The notes beneath the pieces were generated by a model. The model was not told the DNA's origin and ran no database searches. It was given only the letters and a program-made list of their open reading frames with translations. From Leguminivora glycinivorella (Eukaryota > Arthropoda > Insecta > Lepidoptera > Tortricidae): DNA of 64,000 nt. The DNA lies in NCBI RefSeq assembly GCF_023078275.1, contig NC_062977.1, positions 18,894,585 to 18,958,584 of the forward strand, in the 5' to 3' direction. Position numbers and translations under genes: made by a program. The number at the start of each line of letters is the position of its first letter. Within the stretch, counting starts at the first letter, position 1. Shown piece after piece: positions 24,801 to 33,800 of the stretch.

Positions 24801-27800
24801 GTGGGTCGGTGACTCACTGCTCTCCTCGCGAAACGCATGCGGCTCATGCAACTCGTGCGACTCTGAACGTACCTGAACCCTCACTTATCAGCTTGTACTT
24901 ATTTGCCTGACCTATCGGGAACTAACACTAGATCAGCGTGGCTGGCGGTGGCAGCCAACCAGTGTTTATCGATTTATTATTATTTATTAAATAAGTTATG
25001 GACCGAAGTCAAGATATCGCCCAGGTACCGTTTTATAGAAATTGCGTTCCGCCTTTTTAGAAGGAACAATCGCCTGCCGTTTCTCTTGCAGCAATGTCGC
25101 TACGCAAATTAACGTGCTCTTGTAATTCTGTCATAGACTTTTGAGATTGAATTAATAAAAAGCTCCATACGATCAGTTGATGATTGTTTTTATGTTGACA
25201 GGACGAAAAGGATCGAATACAAGCGGGCGGCGGCGCCGTCATGTTCTGGGGCACGTGGCGCGTCAACGGCCAGCTCGCAGTCTCCAGGGCTATTGGTAAA
25301 TACACATTCATAATATTCTTATCGCTTGTAACTCCATATGCTTGGTGTTAGTCACAAATAGGGTTGCCAACCGTACTATATAATATAGTACTGTACTATA
25401 TTTTGGCCCAGCGTACTATATTCTAGATGAAGCATATATAGTACGCAAAAGTACTATATTTTTGGGGTCCATGCCAGTGGCGAATTTACACTAGGGTCAA
25501 ACCGCCAGGAGCGACGTTTTGATAATGAAAAAAATTTCGCGCTCGCTCCGCTCGCGCTTTTATTCATATTTAACCTTCACTGTGCATTTATAATTACTTC
25601 GTTCTGTCCTGCAAATATTGCAGTTACGTATAAAGCCACCGTTCTTTGCAAACATTTGTATTTTTTCCATGATATATTAAATAACGACATTTCTTAAGGG
25701 GATTCTCTACTCCGATGAGCTTCGATTTGAATCCATTGCTATTATGAATATTACGATAGTTTCTGAAGCATATCATATTAACAGAATCGTCTTTAAACAA
25801 ACTAGCATCCCATAATTAGGTACCTACTTCACAGCTCATTGATTCTGTGATATTTAGCATCAAAGTCGAACTATTTTAGGACCGAAACTGGTTCTTTGGT
25901 CAAAATTTTTGCCTTAATTAGTTTAAAATTAAAATCGCTTTTGCATTTTTTTAAAAGTCTAGATTTCATTGAAGTAAAAATGTTTTTAAAACAATGTCAA
26001 ATTTCATAAAAAATATAAGTACTTATAATATGGGTATTTTTTTTAAATATGGGTCTTGTAAAAAAAGTAAGTAGGTAACTATTGAAATTAAAAGAATATT
26101 AATAGGTACGTAAGTAAAAATTGCACACCTGTCAATACATTTAGAAAGTGATAGAAGACTCAATATTGCATATTTTTCGAAATACGCCATATATATTGTT
26201 GGTGACGGTGTTCAATAAAACATTTGGTACATTACATACAATAGATAAACTAGTTATATATTACGCTAAGTAAAACATTCGACAACATGAAAGTTTGCTT
26301 TTTTAAAAAAGGTCAAATGTTAAGTTGGTAAATGTGAGCTTGGCAAATAAAACAATAAGATAGGAAATGAACATTCGGCGGAATAAAATTGCGCAAAACG
26401 TGAGTTGGGAAGTGATATTCGGCCATACAACTTTCGACGATACTTAAATAAGAGATGCAACACAAAACTTGTCAAAAATCGATGAAAACCGAATGGAGCC
26501 CCTTAGAGTGGACAGAAAGAACGATCTCTACGACTTGGTTATCGATTATGTGTACCGTACTATATTTTTATTTCGGTGTACTATAATTTTTAGATGGAAT
26601 TTTCTAAAATACTATATTTCCCTAAAAAAAAGTTGGCAACCCTAGTCACAAAGCACATGCCAAACTCGACATCCATACCATCTCTTTGATTTATGGAAAA
26701 TGTCGATCACTGGCACACCAAACAAAACAGGCAAACACTTCTCCACTTTCGTGTTTGTTCTTTATGTTCGACGTTTGCCGTTGTTTGCCCAGTGTGTGGA
26801 TGGATGGATAGATGAAATGAAAAATGTTTTTATTTCCTTGAAAAAGGTTTACATTTACAATAATGACACTAGTGGTTCGGACTTCCCTTTAGGTAAATGA
26901 ACCTCAATGTGGATGTTCCGACACATTCTCAAACTTCTTGTAATAGCGGCTGTGCCCATTGGAGGGTGTGCCATCTCCTGGCCCGAATCTAAATAAATAT
27001 GAACTTGACAGTTCACGCCCAAGCAAGAGCTACCATTCTACCGTTCTCGTACGTTGTCTTGCGCCACAGAACACCCCACTAGAAGCCAAATGCAAGCGAT
27101 ATTGTTCGAGACGCAAATCACCAATCCTTGCGGGGTGAGGCGGGCGCGCCCGGTGCTGCCATTGGTCGTTTCAAATAATGGCGCGCCTTTATGATTAGCA
27201 GTAGGGATGGGAATGGGACATGTCTATTATAGACAATGGTACCGGTACCAGTACTGTGGTGAATTTGTTTTGCAACAAATTATAATATTATAATTAAATT
27301 ATAATAAGGCCTAGTTACCCTTCGGGTTGGAAGGTCAGATGGCAGTCGCTTTCATAAAACTAGTGCCTACGCCAAATCTTGGTAGTAGTTTCCAAAGCGG
27401 ACCCCAGGCTCCCATGAGCCGTGGCGAATGCCGATGCCGGGATAACGCAAGGAGGATGATAATGGTGATAGCATCTCAATAAAAATCATTCTAGTAACTA
27501 ATAACTAAACTGTGCATTTTTACTTACGTTTACCAAGTTAAATAACCAACTAAATATTCTAAACTAATCAATGAACTAAATACCACTACAGACTCTACAG
27601 ATTCTAGATAATTATTCACTATTACAAATCTGCTTTCTTTTATATTTCATAAAATGGTAGCACATGGTACGAACGGCAGTACGAAGTTCCCGCAACAGAC
27701 ATAAACTAACATGGCCCCATGCCTAGTCGTTTACGTGAAAGGGATAGCATATCACATTGTTAACTCGGTAAAGAGGGATGGACGCGCCTCGGCGCCGCTC

Positions 27801-30800
27801 AGCACAACCATATTGACCAGTATAAATGAACTCCGCGGACAATAAACAATATTCAACAAAATAATTAATTTGACTTAACTGTGGAATGTTGTTCCATCTT
27901 TTTTACATGTAGAAGTGTTAGAAGACTTGCCACACCACTTTATGCTGTAAGAGACCATTGTTTGCAACCAAAATTGATTATTTAAGATTTTTTCCCGAGC
28001 GGACACGGACACTGTTAGCGGGTCGTATACTTGGGCGCTACTGATCGGTGTCGCACGCGTTCAAACTTTTATAAACCTGATTTGTCGTATGCTTGGTGAC
28101 CGCGAGTCGCCCTGTAAGGGCCATCTTGTTGTATTGATCTGTGTCTTGCGCATAGGTTCTGCCATCTTGTGGGTTACATCGGAAACATCTACACCTCTTG
28201 TTGTCGCTTACCTCACTTCACACATCTATTACAAGTAATAAATCATATTTAGATCCAACATTAGTCGAGTTCATAATTATGTGTTCATTTCTTCACCTTT
28301 ACCCGTTGAAATAAGGTGAAAAAATGTACACATATTTATGAATTCGACTGGACGGATCGCTTGGTAACAGTTTGACTATTCAAATAATAAAGATAAAGTT
28401 CCAAATTGCAAAATAGTGGCTGAAGATCGTAAAAGCTCAAATATTTATTTTATAACCTCGTACTTGTAGTTACCATTTGTCATTCCATAAACAGGTAAAT
28501 GCTCCAATAAAGCGAATTTATTTTAGTCTGATCTCGTTCCGTTTGGTGTTACGAGTCTTTTCGCGTTTATGTCGGAAATAAATTGCACATTACAGTTTGA
28601 ATGTCCTTGCTGCTGCAAACTTACGTGCATTGCGTTGCATCAAGATTAAGTATGCTTGTTGGGTTTTGTCATCATACTATATTATCTTGTTACGTTATCT
28701 TAGCTTGTACTTACTTAATGTTATAAAGTTTTTAAGTTTTAATTTTTAAAACTTTTATTGTACTAACTTTTGCCCGCGGCTTCGCTCGCGTTAGAAAGAG
28801 ACAAAAAGTAGCCTATGTCACTCTCCATCCCTTCAACTAGTTCCACTTAAAAAATCACGTCAATTCGTCGCTCCGTTTTGCCGTGAACGATGGACAAACA
28901 AACAGACACACACACTTTCCCATTTATAATATTAGTATGGATTGGATCAAGATCAGGCATTAAAAAGGGAGACCGAATGGACGCCGTCCTGGTCACCCAA
29001 AATATCTTTGCGCGGATAGAGTGGAGGTTGACCTCCGTGAGCTCGGCGTCGGCGAAAGCAGGCGCGATACCGAGCAAATTGGCGTGCTCTTGTGTTGGAC
29101 GCCAAAATTCATTTTAAGTTGACACGCCAGCCAAGTATGTATATTGTATTGCCGTGTGGTAACGGGTTAATAATTTCACCACCTCCTTTTCTCCCGTGGG
29201 TTTTTGAAGTCGACTGTGGGGTGATGTGGGTTCAATAATGGCGTACGCGACAGTTCGGCAACCTGTCACTGCAATGTCTCAATTTTGTTTTTTTCAACCC
29301 CTTGATTGCTAAGAGGTCTGAAACATGAGCATGCCTACCCCTTATGGGAATACAAGTATGAGTATAATTATTGTATTGGGGCATTTTCGGGGTCCTGAAT
29401 TCTGAAAATGCCCATTGTTAATGTTTTATCAGCCTCTAGAAGTCTAGACATAGATACATAGGTACAGGTGACAATTACGAGGGGGTAATTTTATTGAACT
29501 AGTATTATAAAGCGATTTAGAAGAAATGATAACATGTTATCAATTATATAAAACTTCATGAAGCGGTGTAATATTATTCTATCAAACTCTTTTGACTTCT
29601 GCCAATGTGGCACTTATGTTAAGTACTACACACTTATTATGACTATTAAACTCATAGAACTGTAACTTATATTCATCGCCTACGGTCTACTGTCTGATAA
29701 ATCGGAGCAATAAACGCAATAATATTATCGTCAATCGCTCACCGTCAGAAGAACTATCAACAGCCGTTGTGCCGTCGCCCCTGGAATTAGCCACAATACG
29801 TCTCGAGAACCGCTATCACTGCACCATTAACTTCATCATAGTCCATCTCACCCTATAGTGAGTTGACTAACAAATCGTTCATTCATGTATAATTGTATAT
29901 CTGTAGTTGTAGAGACGAACTATTTTGGTATATACAAAAATTAACATACATGCATATAAAAATTGCATGTTGAATGTTCTAATATCGCTGTTTTGGAAAA
30001 TTCTTATAATTAATTTTCATATCCAACAATAAACTGAACGGGCTTTTGTGATCCCATCCACAAGTGGATATCTTTAACGACAGCTGGTCTAAACTGACAT
30101 CCAAATTACAAACAAGCCTTACTTATTCTGCTTATTCTGAGACAGTGTGAAGTATGTGTGTTAACTGTAATACTTACCTACTACTTATGTTATGTTTGAT
30201 GTTTTATTCTTAAGTGTAATTGGTAAGCCGTTCTAGTATCTAAATAAATAAAGAGTCTGTTCACATTGAATTGACAAAGTTGGCATCTGACATCTATGGA
30301 AATTAGAGAGAAATGGTGTCCTAAAGTCTTAATACATATTACAACAGGTCTTCCATTATTTCTTTTCAAAGTTTATTAAATTATCTCCTAATGTGATCGA
30401 ATAGACTCGAAAATTTTATCAAACATAATATAGAAACATCCGAGTTCAAGACAATTAGTGAAGTTTACAATTTTGAATAAATTGGCCCAAATTTTATTGT
30501 AACTTCAATAACATTGCAACTTCAGTCACCGTCAGCAAGTCTTAAGAATCATTATAGCATCATTGAGTGCACCTTGTACTATTGCATCCCCCGGCTAACG
30601 GCATAATGGCTGCCTCGCGTCCGTAATGATCACGATCACTGTGAAAAATGAACCACGACACACTGCCACAGATTAAATATTCAGTACGTTAAGTCATGTA
30701 CGGGAAATCGAAGCACAATTCGCCTCAAATCATGTTTGTGCTTGGACATGACAATTTTCTGTCCTTCGAATAATTATTTTGTCTTTCATTTCGTGTTCAA

Positions 30801-33800
30801 CCATAGTCCACTAACACGGCGTCGTTGCACAGCGTGTATAGTACGTAATTAAAATTTGGATTTCACGTACGATAAAATTTACATATTTTATTCGGCATAC
30901 CAAGGGAGAGGCGCATGGTTAATCTAAATTGTTTTAAAGTATTATTTGAGACCTACTATAGAATGTCATTTTCCTTTGCAACGGTACGCAAACCCTCAGA
31001 GGTTTGCAATAAGCAAATAACTATTAGTAGTTAACAATTTGATCCCGAATCAGAATAACTATTGAAATTAATTTTTACGAAAGTGATTGAGAAAACGACT
31101 CAATTTGTGGTACAAAAAATACATACTTAAATTGTCATTGCAGTTATGTGGTGAAATTATGTATGTAACATAATTTACAAGCATGACTATTATATGTGTC
31201 GCTTAACTTCAAACTTGGGTAAATCCATTCTGATGTAAGGTTGATTATGTAAAAAAATATAATATTGATCTGAAATATAATCAACCTAATAGCAGAATGG
31301 ATTTACCCAAGTTTGAAGTTAAGCAACCCATATATGCCTATGTAATGCAAAAAACGTTGTTAAACAAAACGTAGTGTTTTTGTCTAATGGGATTCACGTC
31401 TGTCAGCAGAAACGATTGGGTATAACCGGGATATAAAACGTGTAAGAGCCCTTGAAAAGAGGGGAAGCCTTTGCCCTGTAGGTAGCGGGACACTAGAGCA
31501 GGCTAAAAAAAACTTTGGAACAAATAAAACCATGAAGTTAAAAAACTGTTACCCATTACTTGATTGTGCTTGTGTTGTATGGTATCAGAGCAATAATAAT
31601 AAAACGAGCGATTAACTTCGCGCCCGCCGTGTTCCGCCTACCCCTTTTTAACGCCTATTGTACGTTTTGTCAAGTGATCGTGAACGAGCTTTTAATAGGA
31701 GCAGGTTTCGTACAATTTGTGGATTTTTCGTGATTCAGCACAATAGAGCTTCAATATCTAAAAAATGAATAAAGATTTGGCGTTGATGTCAAAAATTGTT
31801 TTTTAGGGGTATTTATTTAGTTGTTTCAAACTTTCACTATGTATATGTTTAAACGTCAGACGAATGTAGAAGTAATAAAATAAAATAAATCTAACTAAAA
31901 TTATTGGTGTAGTGTGTCAAATAAATACTTAGAATATCTTGGTCAATATTGACATGGAGGTCCCCTACCTGTTTACGTTTCCTTTATATTCTACGTAATT
32001 AGAATATTTATGCGTTATCTAATTATTTTATCGATAAAATACACATGCCACCAACAACAAACGACAGATTGTCATCACGTCATTAAACCACATAAGCAAA
32101 TACAAAATAATCGATCATTATTATTCATATTTGTATCAAAGCACTTATATTTTCAACCCACGTGCGTGAGTTGGAAAACAATAGGGCTGTGCATTAAATT
32201 AGAAGTTGATTGGTGCGCGCGCCGGGCGCCGGCCGGCCGCGCGCTACCCTCCAGACTTGCCCTACGATGCACCGCCATTACCCACAATCCTACACCATCT
32301 CCTTACCCTCTGTACTACAAAATTACATCTTACTTCAATGCAAGGAGGCATGTTTTTGAAGGGAGACGGAACTGCACATATGATGTTTGATATTTTAGTG
32401 CTAATATATCGATCACTCGGACACCATGCACTTAACACTTTAGGGGTAGGAATTGAAGATTGTATTCACGCTAAAAGGTGTGAGTTTTTTTTGCTAAGTT
32501 TTAATAAAGAATTTGCAACCACCCGCAGTATCGTAATGCATCGAACTTTAATTTATCAAAACCAAGAAACCGTCCTCAGAAAACCAAGACGTGCCTATCT
32601 AATCCTTATTTGATTTTATTAACATTCCCCTGCGACGATTTTCCAACGTGTTAATTCTGTACACAATATAATATTTCGTTACTTATCAAACGATCCCAAA
32701 TAGTACAAGAAACTTTTCCTCCAAATTGATCTGAACTGTTAGGAAGTTTCCACCATCTAAGGGTAGACGTAATCTATCGAAGTGCGAGATAAAAATAGTG
32801 TTGACATTATTCTCATTGGCGTCGTTCCGGGTTTTCTCCACACATCGCAGACTACTCATCGATTTCGCGTTCCACGGCAGATTAAGTTCGGAAACGTTTC
32901 TGGGCCCCCCTTCTGTAGGGCTACCACTTGGAACGACAAATATCTGAAATTTTATACCATGTTAGACTATGACTGAGGTGCCAGTTGTATCCTAAATTCG
33001 TGCGGTGGGTATGGTACCAAAATTTATTTCATAACTTTCATAAGCCTGTTATAATAAATCAACAATAGTTATTTGTTTTACAAGGGGGCAAAGTTGTTGT
33101 TTAACCGCACGTGCCAATATTGATACTCGAGCAAGCGAAAGATTCCAATATTGAACCGCGAGCGTAGTGAGTGGTTCAAAAAGTGGAATCTTGAGCGTTG
33201 AGAGGGTTTCAAGGCACGAAGGTTAAAGAAAGTGCCACCGAGTGGAACACAAAATATTTCACCTCACTAACACGAACTAAATACTGACTACAAAACATCA
33301 AACTAAATCGAATTCATCAATTTATTCAATAGTTATGATTCGAAATCATCATTTATAGGTAAAATCTACCAGCCAGCTTAAGACATAAAGTTAAAATTTG
33401 TATGAAATTACTTTGCACTCTTGTGGATAAAATGCAATTTAGCTATCGGTTTTCGAATTGCAAAGAGAGCCTTTATCAGTTCCTGTGGTGAAAAAACATT
33501 TTTGAAACACTTGTTAGGTACTTGTGGGTGAACATTTCTAAAATAAAGACTTTCATAATTCATAATAATTTATTGATAATTTAAAATTAGGTACATGTCA
33601 ATAGTTACAGTGCGTATTTTCGCGCTTTCACTAAGTCTAAATGTAAAACTGCGCAGTTAAATAAAATAGTAAGAGTTTAAACATTTTAAAAATGCTGACC
33701 AATGGCAAATATGCCAGAAATGCTATTGCCCATTGATTTCAAAATTGGACTTCGCATAGGATTTTTCCAAGTTTCTTAATCCCTTTTTGATAACCCTAGC

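Noticed and set aside
24424..24884. Two similar minus-strand ORFs (61 and 91 codons)
   Set aside because: Antisense shadows of exon 5 and its copies; their similarity reflects the exon duplication.
32010..32613. 126- and 135-codon overlapping ORFs
   Set aside because: Composition changes along the ORF, no family motif, two frames overlap; the GC patch was kept only as a note.
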